From contig NZ_KQ758483.1 of the NCBI RefSeq assembly GCF_001456935.1, positions 558,001 through 622,000 on the forward strand: a stretch of 64,000 nucleotides of DNA, written 5' to 3'. This DNA comes from [Bacillus] enclensis. Lineage in GTDB: Bacteria > Bacillota > Bacilli > Bacillales > Bacillaceae_B. Position numbers and translations under genes: made by a program. Below are positions 21,376 through 31,845 of the stretch, in pieces (the stretch's first letter is position 1; each line of letters starts with the position of its first letter). The notes under the pieces are model-generated. The model saw only the letters and a program-made list of their open reading frames with translations, had not been told where the DNA came from and did no database searches.

Positions 21376-21678
21376 ATGAAACAAGATCGTTGGATGTCAC
21401 TTTTAGGGTTGGCAAATCGGGCACGGAAGATTATTTCCGGTGAAGAATTGGTGATCAAGGAAGTAAGGAGCGGCCGGGCGAAGCTTGTACTGCTCTCAAA
21501 AGATGCTTCCGCAAACACTCAGAAGAAGGTCATGGATAAATGCAAGTCTTACCATGTGCCTGTTAAGTTTGTAGAGGACAGGTATATCCTCGGTCATTCC
21601 ATCGGCAAAGAAGCCAGGGTAGTTGTGGCATTATCCGATGCAGGTTTTGCCGGTAAATTATCTGATATGCTCGATTGA
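21376..21678 (+). CDS. rplGA: L7Ae-family RNA-binding ribosomal protein (YlxQ)
   Basis: 100 residues, the same length as B. subtilis YlxQ. Members of the L7Ae/L30e/S12e family bind kink-turn RNA; the cellular role of YlxQ is not well defined. The core is visible as [20 protein letters not shown] and [18 protein letters not shown]. An AAGGAG site lies in the rnpM end, 13 bp upstream. infB follows after 20 bp. Confidence 0.9.
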   Translation: MKQDRWMSLLGLANRARKIISGEELVIKEVRSGRAKLVLLSKDASANTQKKVMDKCKSYHVPVKFVEDRYILGHSIGKEARVVVALSDAGFAGKLSDMLD

Positions 21679-21698
21679 ATCTCAATGGGGGTGAACAT

Positions 21699-23891
21699 AT
21701 GAGCAAGACGCGAGTTTACGAATATGCAAAAAAATATAATGTTTCAAGCAAAGATGTTATTTCAAAATTAAAGCAATTAAATATTGAGGTATCAAACCAT
21801 ATGGCAACAATAGAAGACGACACCGTGAAAAAGTTAGATTCAATGTTTTCAAGTAATTCTAAAGAGCAGGGTAATAAACCGGCTCAGAATAATTCAAACC
21901 AAAAACAGAACACTGCCAAAGAAAATAATTCCTCTTCCAAAGGTAAGGTGAATTCTGCACCGAATAACCGCGATGGAAAGAAGAATGGTCAGCAGTCTCA
22001 ATCGAAGGAGAAAAAAGCTTTCAATAATAATAACAATAACAACAATAAGAGAAATAATAAAAATAACAGAAATAACAAACCGAATAAAAACTTCAAGCAG
22101 GCACCTCAGCAACAGCAGCCTGCCAAAAAGAAAGAGCTTCCTTCCAAGATTACATTCTCTGAATCCTTGACGGTTGCCGAACTTGCTAAAAAACTTCACA
22201 AAGAGCCGTCAGAAATCATCAAGAAACTTTTCATGCTTGGTGTCATGGCGACAATCAACCAAGAATTGGATAAGGATTCAATCGAGTTGATTGCAGGTGA
22301 ATATGGAGTAGAGGTTGAAGAAGAAATCAAAATCGACACAACCGACCTCGGTGTATATTTCACTGAAGATGAGGAAGCAGAATTACAGGAACGCCCTTCA
22401 GTCGTAACCATCATGGGTCACGTCGATCATGGTAAAACGACTCTGCTTGATTCCATCCGTAATACTAAAGTGACAGCAGGCGAAGCCGGCGGAATCACTC
22501 AGCATATCGGTGCCTATCAGGTAGAAGTCGAAGGCAAGAAAATCACATTCCTTGACACTCCAGGACATGCTGCCTTCACTACAATGCGTGCACGCGGTGC
22601 TCAAGTAACGGATATCGCGATCATCGTCGTTGCAGCTGATGATGGTGTCATGCCGCAGACGGTTGAAGCAATCAACCATGCCAAGGCTGCTGAAGTACCG
22701 ATTATCATTGCCGTGAATAAGATGGACAAGGAAGCAGCAAACCCTGATAGAGTGATGCAGGAACTCACAGAGTATGAGCTTGTACCGGAAGCATGGGGAG
22801 GCGACACCATATTCGTTCCACTGTCTGCTCTTTCCGGGGAAGGGATTGATAACCTTCTTGAGATGATCGTCCTCGTAAGTGAAGTAGAAGAGTTGAAAGC
22901 GAACCCTGACCGCCTTGCAAACGGTACAGTCATCGAAGCGCAGCTTGATAAGGGTCGCGGCTCTGTAGCTACCTTATTAGTTCAAAACGGTACACTTAAA
23001 ATTGGTGATCCGATTGTAGTAGGGAACACCTTCGGACGCGTGCGTGCAATGGTCAATGATCTTGGACGCCGTGTGAAGAAAGTCGGCCCATCGACTCCTG
23101 TTGAAATTACAGGTCTTAATGATGTACCTCAAGCAGGGGACCGATTTGTAGTATTTGAGGATGAGAAAACAGCCCGTTCCGTAGGTGAATCACGTGCTTC
23201 ACAGGCCCTGCAGGCACAGCGCGGAGAAAAATCCAAAGTAAGTCTCGAAAACCTTTTCGAACAAATGAAACAAGGCGAAATGAAGGATCTCAACCTGGTC
23301 CTTAAAGCTGATGTTCAAGGTTCAGTGGAAGCTTTGGCTGCTTCATTATTAAAAATTGAAGTTGAAGGTGTCAAGATCAACATCATCCACACTGGTGTCG
23401 GGGCGATTAATGAATCTGACATCACTCTTGCTTCCGCTTCCAATGCAATTGTCATCGGATTCAATGTGCGTCCGGATGTCAACGCGAAACGTGCTGCTGA
23501 AGCTGAAGGTGTGGAAATCCGCTTACACCGCATCATTTATAAAGTGATGGAAGAAATTGAATCAGCAATGAAGGGTATGCTTGATCCGGAATATGAAGAA
23601 AAAATCATCGGTCAGGCAGAGGTCCGTCAAACGTTCAAAGTGTCTAAAGTCGGAACTATTGCGGGAAGCTATGTAACAGAGGGTAAAATCTCCCGTGACT
23701 CCGGTGTCCGTCTGATCCGTGACGGCGTCGTGATCTTTGAAGGTGAACTTGATGCTCTAAAACGATTCAAGGATGATGCGAAAGAAGTTGCGAGAGGCTA
23801 TGAATGTGGTATTACGATTAAAAACTTCAACGACGTTAAAGAAGGCGATGTAATCGAAGCTTATGTCATGGAGGAAATCACTCGTAAATGA
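21699..23891 (+). CDS. infB: Translation initiation factor IF-2
   Basis: 730 residues (B. subtilis 716). IF-2 is the GTPase that places fMet-tRNA on the 30S subunit. Order: N-terminal [17 protein letters not shown] module, an Asn/Lys-rich low-complexity linker with eight consecutive Asn near residue 109, IF2N domain (~155-205), GTPase domain with G1 GHVDHGKTT (~240), G3 DTPGHAAF and G4 NKMD, then domains II-IV. ATG 21699 follows GGGGGTGA by 6 bp; the upstream in-frame ATT/ATG at 21675 is inside rplGA. ylxP overlaps the stop by 4 bp. Confidence 0.97.
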   Translation: MSKTRVYEYAKKYNVSSKDVISKLKQLNIEVSNHMATIEDDTVKKLDSMFSSNSKEQGNKPAQNNSNQKQNTAKENNSSSKGKVNSAPNNRDGKKNGQQSQSKEKKAFNNNNNNNNKRNNKNNRNNKPNKNFKQAPQQQQPAKKKELPSKITFSESLTVAELAKKLHKEPSEIIKKLFMLGVMATINQELDKDSIELIAGEYGVEVEEEIKIDTTDLGVYFTEDEEAELQERPSVVTIMGHVDHGKTTLLDSIRNTKVTAGEAGGITQHIGAYQVEVEGKKITFLDTPGHAAFTTMRARGAQVTDIAIIVVAADDGVMPQTVEAINHAKAAEVPIIIAVNKMDKEAANPDRVMQELTEYELVPEAWGGDTIFVPLSALSGEGIDNLLEMIVLVSEVEELKANPDRLANGTVIEAQLDKGRGSVATLLVQNGTLKIGDPIVVGNTFGRVRAMVNDLGRRVKKVGPSTPVEITGLNDVPQAGDRFVVFEDEKTARSVGESRASQALQAQRGEKSKVSLENLFEQMKQGEMKDLNLVLKADVQGSVEALAASLLKIEVEGVKINIIHTGVGAINESDITLASASNAIVIGFNVRPDVNAKRAAEAEGVEIRLHRIIYKVMEEIESAMKGMLDPEYEEKIIGQAEVRQTFKVSKVGTIAGSYVTEGKISRDSGVRLIRDGVVIFEGELDALKRFKDDAKEVARGYECGITIKNFNDVKEGDVIEAYVMEEITRK

Positions 23892-24166
23892 TCACTTATG
23901 TTGAATGTGAGTGCATGATTCATGATTCTCACTCCCTTAAAGAGAAGAGAGCTGTTTTACAAAGAGTCCTCACTCGCTTAAAACAGAAATATAATGTATC
24001 TGTTTCAGAAATCGATCATCAGGAAGTGTGGCAAAGGACAAGGATAGCCATTGTCACTGTCGCTTCCTCGAAAGCATCGAGTGAAAAAGAAATAGAAAAT
24101 GCATTGAAGTTCATTGATTCTTTTCCCGAATGGGAAAGAACCGATACGACTTGGGAATTGCTGTAA
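23888..24166 (+). CDS. ylxP: DUF503 protein YlxP
   Basis: 92 residues (B. subtilis YlxP 92), DUF503. The function is not firmly known; in B. subtilis it has been proposed as a ribosome-assembly factor, consistent with its place between infB and rbfA. The family features [20 protein letters not shown] at the N-terminus and [20 protein letters not shown] are present. The ATGA overlap with infB implies translational coupling. Confidence 0.9.
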   Translation: MITYVECECMIHDSHSLKEKRAVLQRVLTRLKQKYNVSVSEIDHQEVWQRTRIAIVTVASSKASSEKEIENALKFIDSFPEWERTDTTWELL

Positions 24167-24220
24167 GAGTCATGCCCGCGATTCAACACACATTAATGAC
24201 AGAAATATGGGGTGATATTG

Positions 24221-24592
24221 ATGAGCCATCGTGCGAATCGAGTTGGCGAGCAAATGAAGAAAGAGCTCAGCGATATTATCGGAAGAAAGATTAAAGACCC
24301 GCGTATAGGATTTGTGACTGTTACCGATGTACAGGTATCAGGTGATCTTCAACAGGCAAAAGTATATATTACTGTCCTTGGTGGAGAAGACCAAAGAGAA
24401 AATACCTTAAAGGGTCTCGCGAAGGCAAAAGGATTCATCCGTTCTGAAGTTGGACAGAGGGTCCGCCTCCGCAAAACACCTGAGATAATCTTTGAGTTTG
24501 ATGAATCGATTGAATACGGTAATCATATTGAAACGCTTCTTCGCAAAGTGCAAGATGAACCGGATGAAGATTCACAGAATAAAGACGAGTAA
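24221..24592 (+). CDS. rbfA: 30S ribosome-binding factor A
   Basis: 123 residues (B. subtilis 117). RbfA is a KH-fold factor for late 30S assembly and cold adaptation. Motifs: [36 protein letters not shown] and [20 protein letters not shown] 24221 follows GGGGTGATATTG; the GTG at 24212 is within that site. A terminator follows, closing the operon. Confidence 0.96.
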   Translation: MSHRANRVGEQMKKELSDIIGRKIKDPRIGFVTVTDVQVSGDLQQAKVYITVLGGEDQRENTLKGLAKAKGFIRSEVGQRVRLRKTPEIIFEFDESIEYGNHIETLLRKVQDEPDEDSQNKDE

Positions 24593-24598
24593 GCAAAG

Positions 24599-24646
24599 AG
24601 GGCTGATTCACGCGGGAATGAATTTCGTGTGGGTCAGTCTTTTTTG
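24599..24646 (+). terminator. Terminator after rbfA
   Basis: GGGCTGATTCAC pairs with GTGTGGGTCAGTC (G-U and bulge tolerated), followed by TTTTTT. Confidence 0.75.
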
Positions 24647-24674
24647 AATTTCAGTAAGAATGGAGGATAAGAAG

Positions 24675-25583
24675 ATGAACGGGATCTTGCCATTATGGAA
24701 ACCAAGGGGCATGACTTCGCATGATTGTGTGTTTAAATTGAGGAAAATACTGAGGACTAAGAAAGTTGGCCATACCGGGACATTGGATCCTGAAGTTTCA
24801 GGTGTACTGCCGATTTGCATCGGCAGGGCCACAAAAATAGCTGAATATATTACAGCAGCAGGGAAGACGTACGAAGGAGAAGTGACACTGGGCTCCTCCA
24901 CAACGACCGAAGACGCCTGGGGAGAAGTCGTTGAAACCAAGACTGTAGAACAACCGATAGACAGAGAAAGGGTGCAAGAGATATTAAACGGCTTGACAGG
25001 TGAGATCACTCAAACACCCCCGATGTATTCAGCAGTTAAAGTGAATGGCAAAAGACTCTATGAATATGCCCGACAGGGGATTGAAGTGGAACGTCCATCA
25101 AGGAAGGTACATATTCACGAATTGCTGCTTATTGGTGACTGGACAGAATTGGAAGGGGAGAATCCATGTTTCTCATTTAAAGTGTCATGCAGTAAAGGGA
25201 CTTATGTAAGGACCCTTGCTGTAGAAATAGGAAAGCAGCTCGGCTATCCCGCTCATATGTCAGCGCTCACACGTACAAGTTCAGCAGGTCTCTCACAAGA
25301 CGACTGTTTTACTTTAGAACAGGTGGAGGAATATGCTGAGGGAAATCGGGCTGAAGAGCTTCTGAGTCCCTTGGAATCGGGACTTTCCCATTTGCCGAAA
25401 ATGGAAATTAGTGATACATTAGCAGAGAAAGTTAAGAACGGTGCCCGCTTAGAAGAACCCGGGAACTGGCCCGGTATTACCGAAGTGGTGATGGTTCATC
25501 TTGACCGTGCCATTGCCATCTATCGGCGCCACCCTGAGAAACCCGGGGTAATTAAGCCGGTGAAAGTATTATTCAACGATTAG
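24675..25583 (+). CDS. truB: tRNA pseudouridine-55 synthase
   Basis: 302 residues (B. subtilis 309). TruB makes the T-loop pseudouridine 55. The catalytic Asp lies in VGHTGTLDPEVSGVLP near residue 38, and GKTYEGEVTLGSSTTTED follows. A second conserved block, PMYSAVKVNGKRLYEYAR, and FKVSCSKGTYVRTLA are present, with a C-terminal PUA-like tail. ATG 24675 follows GGAGG; the ATG at 24660 overlaps that site. ribF follows after 18 bp. Confidence 0.96.
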   Translation: MNGILPLWKPRGMTSHDCVFKLRKILRTKKVGHTGTLDPEVSGVLPICIGRATKIAEYITAAGKTYEGEVTLGSSTTTEDAWGEVVETKTVEQPIDRERVQEILNGLTGEITQTPPMYSAVKVNGKRLYEYARQGIEVERPSRKVHIHELLLIGDWTELEGENPCFSFKVSCSKGTYVRTLAVEIGKQLGYPAHMSALTRTSSAGLSQDDCFTLEQVEEYAEGNRAEELLSPLESGLSHLPKMEISDTLAEKVKNGARLEEPGNWPGITEVVMVHLDRAIAIYRRHPEKPGVIKPVKVLFND

Positions 25584-25601
25584 TGAAAAAGGTGAAATAC
25601 T

Positions 25602-26546
25602 GTGAAGATAATAACCGTACATCATCCTCATTCGTTTAAAAAAGAAGATTTTCCACCGATGGTCCTTGCACTCGGATATTTTGACGGGATTCATAAAGGC
25701 CATCAGAGGGTTATCAAAACGGCCGTTCAATCGGCTGGAGATCAACATTTACATAGTGCTGTGATGACATTTGATCCCCATCCTTCTGTGGTGCTCGGGC
25801 ATAAGCATAAACATATCCATTTCATTACTCCGCTTGAAGACAAAAAGGAAATCATAAGCAACTTAGGGGTGGACTATCTGTTTGTTGTACGTTTCACTTC
25901 TGAGTTTGCGTCCCTGCTTCCTCAGGAATTTGTCGATCAATACATCATCAATTTAAATGTCCGCCAAGTAGTGGCTGGTTTTGATTATTCTTATGGACGG
26001 ATGGGAAAGGGCACGATGGAAACACTGCCTTTTCATTCCCGGGAAAGATTTACTTCCATCACCGTTCCAAAGCTTACGGAAGAAGAGGATAAGATCAGTT
26101 CAACTTTAATCAGGAATCATTTGAAAGAAGGCAATGTCTCGAAGGTAACCACGCTTTTGGACAGACCTTACAGAATGAAGGGCACCGTCATTCATGGAGA
26201 CAAACGCGGGCGTAAAATAGGCTTCCCTACAGCGAATATTGAATTGACACACCCTTATTTATTACCGAAAAACGGGGTGTATGCTGTCCGTATGAAAATC
26301 CATAACCAATGGTATGATGGCGTGTGCAACATTGGTTTCAAGCCGACGTTCAAAAATCCTGATGACTATTCTTTATCAATTGAAGTGCATTTGTTTGAGT
26401 TCAATTCTTCCATTTACGGCGAAGAGGTATATATCGAGTGGTTTGAAAGAATACGTGACGAACAGAAATTCTCGGGAATTGACGAGTTGATCTCACAAAT
26501 TCAGAGGGACAAAGATACGGCTATTACGTACTTTTCGGGAATTTGA
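25602..26546 (+). CDS. ribF: Bifunctional riboflavin kinase / FAD synthetase
   Basis: 314 residues (B. subtilis RibC 316). It makes FMN from riboflavin and then FAD. The N-terminal nucleotidyltransferase contains LGYFDGIHKGHQRVI near residue 26, and ISSTLIRNHLKEG near residue 166. The C-terminal flavokinase domain shows KRGRKIGFPTANIEL near residue 205. GTG start with AAAAGGTGA upstream. In B. subtilis its mutation deregulates the FMN riboswitch. Confidence 0.96.
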   Translation: MKIITVHHPHSFKKEDFPPMVLALGYFDGIHKGHQRVIKTAVQSAGDQHLHSAVMTFDPHPSVVLGHKHKHIHFITPLEDKKEIISNLGVDYLFVVRFTSEFASLLPQEFVDQYIINLNVRQVVAGFDYSYGRMGKGTMETLPFHSRERFTSITVPKLTEEEDKISSTLIRNHLKEGNVSKVTTLLDRPYRMKGTVIHGDKRGRKIGFPTANIELTHPYLLPKNGVYAVRMKIHNQWYDGVCNIGFKPTFKNPDDYSLSIEVHLFEFNSSIYGEEVYIEWFERIRDEQKFSGIDELISQIQRDKDTAITYFSGI

Positions 26547-26555
26547 TGTTATCCC

Positions 26556-26584
26556 TTGATTTTTGTAGAAAAAAGTAGTATTCT
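26556..26584 (+). promoter_or_regulatory. SigA-type promoter of rpsO
   Basis: TTGATT (26556-26561) and TATTCT (26579-26584) are separated by 17 bp, starting 10 bp after the ribF stop. Confidence 0.65.
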
Positions 26585-26590
26585 AAATAG

Positions 26591-26672
26591 CGTATGAAAT
26601 GAACCTTTGCTTGGCATCACGAATCACCAACGTATGCTCGGTAACAGGGGATTTGAAAGAAATCATTAGGAG
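26591..26672 (+). promoter_or_regulatory. rpsO 5' leader (candidate S15 autoregulatory RNA)
   Basis: About 90 nt of untranslated leader with short complementary segments (for example TTGG/CCAA around 26611-26630). S15 is known to repress its own synthesis in several bacteria through leader structures. Assignment to a specific class needs a covariance-model search. Confidence 0.4.
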
Positions 26673-26681
26673 GTGAAAAGG

Positions 26682-26951
26682 ATGGCTATCACTAAAGAGC
26701 GTAAAAACGAACTTATCAGTGAATACAAAACACATGAGAACGATACTGGATCTCCAGAAGTTCAAATTGCTGTCCTAACAGAAGAAATTAACAATCTGAA
26801 CGATCACTTGCGCGTTCACAAGAAAGACCACCACTCTCGTCGCGGTCTTCTTAAAATGGTAGGTCACCGTCGTAATCTTTTATCTTACCTGCGTAAGAAA
26901 GATGTACAACGCTACCGTGAGTTAATTAACAAACTAGGTTTACGTCGATAA
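26682..26951 (+). CDS. rpsO: 30S ribosomal protein S15
   Basis: 89 residues, the standard length. S15 binds the central domain of 16S rRNA early in assembly. The conserved segments [38 protein letters not shown] and [13 protein letters not shown] are all present. ATG 26682 follows AGGAGGTGAAAAGG; the ATG at 26673 lies within this region and would add three residues. Codon bias is high. Confidence 0.98.
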   Translation: MAITKERKNELISEYKTHENDTGSPEVQIAVLTEEINNLNDHLRVHKKDHHSRRGLLKMVGHRRNLLSYLRKKDVQRYRELINKLGLRR

Positions 26952-26960
26952 TCAGACACA

Positions 26961-26990
26961 AGGAAGCGGGAATATTTCCCGCTTTTTCTT
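26961..26990 (+). terminator. Rho-independent terminator after rpsO
   Basis: AGCGGGAA-TAT-TTCCCGCT, a perfect 8-bp stem followed by TTTTCTTT. The next 230 bp to pnp are AT-rich without a gene. Confidence 0.9.
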
Positions 26991-27221
26991 TAGTTTTAAT
27001 AAGTGGAAATCTTTGTATGATTCTCCATTACTTTTTAAGTAAGGCAATCAAAGATTTTATTTCAAAAGTGTTCATATAACGTCAATTTGTCTACAATACA
27101 TAATAATGAGAATTGAATATAACAGCACTTTAGTGCATGATATAGATTACTGTATTTATTTATTATGGGTAAGGTTAAACCGACACCCTTTAAGTGATGT
27201 ATAAAGAGAGGGGTACACTTT

Positions 27222-29342
27222 ATGGAACAAACTAAACAAACTTTTTCCATCGACTGGGCTGGAAGAGAATTGACGGTGGAAGTGGGCCAATTGGCTAAAC
27301 AAGCCAATGGAGCAGTATTGGTACGCTATGGAGATACTGCAGTACTGAGCAGTGCAACTGCATCCAAGGAGCCGAAGCCGCTTGATTTCTTCCCGTTGAC
27401 AGTCAACTATGAAGAAAGATTATATGCGGTCGGTAAAATTCCGGGTGGTTTTATCAAACGTGAAGGACGACCAAGTGAAAAAGCCATCCTGGCCAGCCGT
27501 TTAATCGACCGTCCTATCCGTCCACTTTTTGCAGACGGATTCCGAAACGAAGTACAAGTCATCAGTATGGTCATGAGTGTGGATCAAAATTGTTCGTCTG
27601 AAATGGCGGCTATGTTCGGGTCTTCACTGGCACTCTCAGTATCCGATATCCCATTCGAAGGACCAATTGCGGGTGTGATCGTCGGACTGATCGATGGCGA
27701 ATTCATCATTAATCCATCTGTAGAGCAGCTCGAAAAGAGTGAAATCCATCTTTCGGTTGCGGGTACTAAAGATGCGATCAATATGGTTGAAGCAGGGGCA
27801 GATGAAGTCCCTGAGGAAACAATGCTTGAAGCAATCATGTTCGGTCATGAAGAAATTAAACGATTAGTCTCATTCCAGGAAGAGATTGTTGCTAAAGTCG
27901 GTAAGGAAAAACTGAAAATCGAGCTTTTCGAACTTGATCAAGAAATTGAAAAAGAAGTTCGTTCACTATGTGAAGAGGAATTGATCCCAGCCATCCAGGT
28001 TCAGGAGAAACATGCACGTGAAGAAGCGATTTCCTCTGTCAAAAAAAATGTCATGGCTTCTTTCGAAGAAAAGGATGCTGACGACGACACATTGAAACAA
28101 GTAAAAAAGATTCTGGACAAGCTTGTTAAAAATGAAGTGCGCCGCCTGATCACTGAAGAGAAAGTACGCCCTGATGGCCGTAAAGTAGATGAAATCCGTC
28201 CGCTATCTTCAGAAGTCGGCCTTCTGCCAAGAACGCACGGATCCGGCCTGTTCACACGCGGACAAACACAGGCACTCAGCATTTGTACATTAGGTGCCCT
28301 TGGGGATGTCCAAATACTGGATGGTTTGGGGATTGAAGAATCCAAGCGATTCATGCACCATTATAATTTCCCTCAGTTCAGTGTAGGGGAAACCGGTCCG
28401 ATCAGAGGACCAGGCCGCCGCGAAATCGGTCACGGTGCTCTCGGTGAGCGTGCTCTTGAGCCTGTTATCCCAAATGAAAAGGATTTCCCTTACACTGTCA
28501 GACTCGTTTCTGAAGTACTGGAATCCAACGGGTCCACTTCACAAGCGAGTATCTGTGCAAGTACGCTTGCCATGATGGATGCTGGGGTGCCGATCAAAGC
28601 ACCTGTAGCAGGTATCGCAATGGGACTTGTAAAGTCAGGGGAACATTATTCCATTCTGACTGACATTCAAGGTATGGAAGATTTCCTTGGGGATATGGAC
28701 TTCAAGGTAGCAGGTACATCAAAAGGGGTTACAGCACTCCAGATGGATATTAAGATTGAGGGACTTTCAAGGGAAATCCTTGAAGAAGCACTTCAACAGG
28801 CAAAAGCGGGCAGAATGCAGATCCTTGACAGCATGCTTGCAACATTAAGCGAATCAAGATCGTCGCTTTCTCAATATGCTCCAAAGATCCTTACAATGCA
28901 CATCAACCCGGATAAAATCCGTGATGTTATTGGTCCAAGCGGTAAGCAAATCAATAAAATCATTGATGATACTGGTGTCAAGATCGATATCGAACAAGAT
29001 GGTACCATCTTCATCTCTTCTACTGATGAAGAAATGAACAAGGTTGCGAAGAAAACGATTGAAGATATCGTAAGAGAAGTGGAAGCTGGCCAAATGTATC
29101 TTGGTAAAGTGAAACGAATTGAAAAATTCGGAGCTTTCGTAGAGATCTTTGCAGGAAAAGACGGGCTGGTCCATATTTCTGAAATCGCTGAAGAGCGTAT
29201 CAGAAAAGTTGAAGATGTTCTATCGATCGGAGATGAAATCCTAGTTAAAGTCCTTGATGTGGACAACCAGGGAAGAGTCAACTTATCGAGAAAAGCAGTT
29301 CTGAAGGAACAACGCGAAAAAGAAGAGCAAAATCAAGCATAA
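27222..29342 (+). CDS. pnp: Polynucleotide phosphorylase
   Basis: 706 residues (B. subtilis 705). PNPase degrades RNA 3' to 5' by phosphorolysis and acts in mRNA decay and competence. Order: first RNase PH core (residues ~1-230), an all-helical linker, second RNase PH core (~310-540, with [14 protein letters not shown] and a catalytic-region [18 protein letters not shown]), KH domain ([17 protein letters not shown] at ~567) and S1 domain ([18 protein letters not shown] at ~626). AGAGAGGGG precedes the ATG by 9 bp. It has its own transcription unit between two terminators. Confidence 0.98.
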   Translation: MEQTKQTFSIDWAGRELTVEVGQLAKQANGAVLVRYGDTAVLSSATASKEPKPLDFFPLTVNYEERLYAVGKIPGGFIKREGRPSEKAILASRLIDRPIRPLFADGFRNEVQVISMVMSVDQNCSSEMAAMFGSSLALSVSDIPFEGPIAGVIVGLIDGEFIINPSVEQLEKSEIHLSVAGTKDAINMVEAGADEVPEETMLEAIMFGHEEIKRLVSFQEEIVAKVGKEKLKIELFELDQEIEKEVRSLCEEELIPAIQVQEKHAREEAISSVKKNVMASFEEKDADDDTLKQVKKILDKLVKNEVRRLITEEKVRPDGRKVDEIRPLSSEVGLLPRTHGSGLFTRGQTQALSICTLGALGDVQILDGLGIEESKRFMHHYNFPQFSVGETGPIRGPGRREIGHGALGERALEPVIPNEKDFPYTVRLVSEVLESNGSTSQASICASTLAMMDAGVPIKAPVAGIAMGLVKSGEHYSILTDIQGMEDFLGDMDFKVAGTSKGVTALQMDIKIEGLSREILEEALQQAKAGRMQILDSMLATLSESRSSLSQYAPKILTMHINPDKIRDVIGPSGKQINKIIDDTGVKIDIEQDGTIFISSTDEEMNKVAKKTIEDIVREVEAGQMYLGKVKRIEKFGAFVEIFAGKDGLVHISEIAEERIRKVEDVLSIGDEILVKVLDVDNQGRVNLSRKAVLKEQREKEEQNQA

Positions 29343-29360
29343 CTGATCCCGATGATAGAC

Positions 29361-29405
29361 AGGCTGTCCTGTTGGAGAACAATCTCTCGACAGGCAGCCT
29401 TTTTC
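29361..29405 (+). terminator. Rho-independent terminator after pnp
   Basis: AGGCTGTCCTGT pairs with ACAGGCAGCCT (one bulged base), followed by TTTTTC. Confidence 0.87.
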
Positions 29406-29475
29406 TATGCAGTTCAAACCACGTTCTACCTTGTCCTTATTTTTCATATGTTAAAATGAAGGAAGGTGGATGACG

Positions 29476-30471
29476 GTGGGAAAAAAATACTTGATTGGGA
29501 TTTGTGTAATTGCTATTCTGACATTATTGGCAGTAGATAATCCATTATCAGATCAGTATGTACTCAGCTTGAAACATGAATCTGCAGCGGTAAGCGGCAG
29601 CAGTACAGAAGAATTATCCAAGAAAATAAAAGAAGCAGCGAAAACAAAGAGCTTTCCTGCACAAGACGCAAAGATTGACACTGTCTGGAAGGCCACTCCT
29701 GGTTATAACGGGGTAAAGGTAGATGTGGAGAAATCATTGCAAAATATGAAAAAGGAACGGGGCTTTTCAACTGAAAAGCTTGTATATGAGCAAATATCTC
29801 CGGAAACCCATTTATCTGATTTACCTCCGTCTCCAGTCTACAGGGGAAATCCTGATAAACCGATGGTATCTTTTATCATAAATGTGGCATGGGGCAATGA
29901 ATTTATTCCAGATATGCTCGCAACTTTGAAAAAACATCACGTTTATGCTACCTTTTTTCTAGAAGGCAGATGGGTTAAGAATAACCCGGAATTAGCAAAA
30001 ATGATCGTAGATGCAGGACATGAGATAGGAAATCATTCTTATTCCCATCCCAATATGGAGACTCTTGAGACATCGAAAGTAATGTCAGAATTGAAGAAAA
30101 CAAATGAGATCATTGAAGTGACTACCGGGAAAAAGGTGAAATGGTTTGCACCGCCGAGCGGAAGTTATAGGGATGAAGTGGTGAAAATCGCTCACAATAT
30201 GGATATGCGCACGATTATGTGGAGTGTTGATACAATCGACTGGCAAAAACCTCAGCCGGATGTCCTTATCAATCGTGTTATGTCCAAGCTGCATAAGGGG
30301 GCCATCATCCTTATGCACCCGACCGCTTCAACCGCAAACTCTCTTAACAGCTTGATTGTACAGATTAAAGACAGGGAGCTGCGGCTTGGTACGATCTCAA
30401 GTTTATTCAAAGAAGAAAGAATCATTGAAAATATCGATCATTCATCGAGCTCATCATTCTCTGCATCATGA
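29476..30471 (+). CDS. ylxY: Polysaccharide-deacetylase-like protein YlxY with degenerate first motif
   Basis: 331 residues (B. subtilis YlxY 319). An N-terminal hydrophobic segment (YLIGICVIAILTLLAV) makes it a secreted or membrane-anchored protein. A NodB-type domain covers roughly residues 125-300. The usual TFDDG motif is replaced by NVAWGNE (~136-142), whereas the metal motif HSYSH (~177) and WFAPPSG and ILMHP segments remain. Deacetylase activity is therefore doubtful. GTG 29476 is preferred because GGAAGGTGG ends 6 bp upstream; ATG 29470 directly abuts that site. B. subtilis ylxY lies in the same place. Confidence 0.88.
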   Translation: MGKKYLIGICVIAILTLLAVDNPLSDQYVLSLKHESAAVSGSSTEELSKKIKEAAKTKSFPAQDAKIDTVWKATPGYNGVKVDVEKSLQNMKKERGFSTEKLVYEQISPETHLSDLPPSPVYRGNPDKPMVSFIINVAWGNEFIPDMLATLKKHHVYATFFLEGRWVKNNPELAKMIVDAGHEIGNHSYSHPNMETLETSKVMSELKKTNEIIEVTTGKKVKWFAPPSGSYRDEVVKIAHNMDMRTIMWSVDTIDWQKPQPDVLINRVMSKLHKGAIILMHPTASTANSLNSLIVQIKDRELRLGTISSLFKEERIIENIDHSSSSSFSAS

Positions 30472-30487
30472 ATAGGAGGAACACTTT

Positions 30488-31726
30488 TTGATAAAGAAAC
30501 ATACTTGCCAAAATGGACTAAGAATCGTATTAGAGGAAATCCCTACTGTCCGATCCGTTGCAATCGGTGTTTGGATCGGTGCAGGTTCACGTAATGAAGT
30601 ACCCGATAATAATGGGATCTCCCATTTTCTTGAGCATATGTTCTTCAAAGGAACAAAAAACAAGTCTGCCAGAGAAATCGCAGAATCATTCGACAGCATC
30701 GGCGGACAAGTAAACGCATTTACCTCTAAGGAATATACCTGCTATTATGCCAAGGTTCTTGACAACCATGCAGAATATGCCCTACATACGCTGTCAGACA
30801 TGTTTTTCAATTCTTCTTTCGATGAAGAGGAAATGGGCAAAGAGAAAAATGTTGTTTATGAGGAAATTAAGATGTATGAAGACACTCCGGATGATATCGT
30901 CCATGATCTTCTCAGTAAAGCCATCTATGAACAACATCCGCTAGGTTATCCGATTCTGGGTACGGAAGACACACTGAGCACGTTTAATAAGGAAAAATTA
31001 AAGCAATATATGCATGATATGTATACACCGGAGCAAGTCGTCGTATCCGTAGCAGGTAATGTGGATGAAAGCTTCATCAAAGAAGTGGAAAAACTTTTCG
31101 GTTCCTATAAAGGCGGAAAGGGTCCAGCCGAAAGGGTCCAGCCATCTTTCCACTACAATAAGCTTGCACGAAAGAAAGATACTGAACAAGCCCATCTATG
31201 CCTGGGCTTCGATGGCCTTCAAATCGGCCACAGTGATATTTATAATCTGATTGTATTGAATAATATTGTCGGAGGAAGCATGTCATCCCGTCTATTCCAG
31301 GAAGTAAGGGAGCAGCGGGGATTGGCATATTCCGTATTTTCCTATCACTCCGCTTACCAGGATAGTGGAATGGTAACGATTTATGGAGGAACCGGGGCAA
31401 ATCAATTGGACCAATTATTTGATACGGTCCACCATACCCTGGAAGATCTAAAGGCAGAAGGCATCACTTCCAAAGAGCTCACCAACAGCAAGGAACAGCT
31501 AAAAGGAAACTTGATGCTGAGCCTTGAAAGCACTAACAGCCGTATGAGCAGGAATGGGAAGAATGAATTACTATTAAAACGCCATCGTACCCTGGATGAA
31601 ATTGTGGAAGAAATCGATGGAGTCACAATGGAAAAGGTCAACCGGATTGCAAAAGACATTTTTACAGATGATTATGCCGTTTCGCTGATCAGTCCGGATG
31701 GAAGCCTCCCAAAGAACATTAAATAA
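30488..31726 (+). CDS. mlpA: M16 zinc protease MlpA (YmxG)
   Basis: 412 residues (B. subtilis 409), a single-chain M16B (mitochondrial processing peptidase-like) protease. The inverted zinc motif HFLEH lies at residues 46-50 and the distal glutamate in VVYEEIKMYED near residue 125. The C-terminal half carries GGSMSSRLFQEVREQRGLAY. TTG start with ATAGGAGGA upstream. B. subtilis MlpA negatively affects production of extracellular protease and is linked to this spore-gene cluster. Confidence 0.93.
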   Translation: MIKKHTCQNGLRIVLEEIPTVRSVAIGVWIGAGSRNEVPDNNGISHFLEHMFFKGTKNKSAREIAESFDSIGGQVNAFTSKEYTCYYAKVLDNHAEYALHTLSDMFFNSSFDEEEMGKEKNVVYEEIKMYEDTPDDIVHDLLSKAIYEQHPLGYPILGTEDTLSTFNKEKLKQYMHDMYTPEQVVVSVAGNVDESFIKEVEKLFGSYKGGKGPAERVQPSFHYNKLARKKDTEQAHLCLGFDGLQIGHSDIYNLIVLNNIVGGSMSSRLFQEVREQRGLAYSVFSYHSAYQDSGMVTIYGGTGANQLDQLFDTVHHTLEDLKAEGITSKELTNSKEQLKGNLMLSLESTNSRMSRNGKNELLLKRHRTLDEIVEEIDGVTMEKVNRIAKDIFTDDYAVSLISPDGSLPKNIK

Positions 31727-31733
31727 AATAATC

Positions 31734-31763
31734 AAAAAAAGCAGGTGAAAGCCTGCTTTTTTA
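31734..31763 (+). terminator. Rho-independent terminator after mlpA
   Basis: AAAGCAGG-TGAAA-CCTGCTTT type hairpin followed by a T-run. Confidence 0.9.
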
Positions 31764-31845
31764 TATCCATTGACAGAAACCCCTTCTAAATATACTGGAC
31801 AATGTATACATTGTACTACAGAGCAAAATGGAAGGACTGATTTCA

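Noticed and set aside
21699..22200. Poly-Asn/Lys tract in the IF-2 N-terminus as a novel insertion
   Set aside because: Bacillus IF-2 proteins normally carry an Asn/Lys/Gln-rich variable linker at this point, so it is ordinary for the family.
31770..31800. SigA promoter before ymxH (TTGACA at 31770)
   Set aside because: The -35 box is perfect, but the best -10 (TATACT) is only 15 bp away and a 17-bp spacing gives TACTGG. Not safe enough to list.
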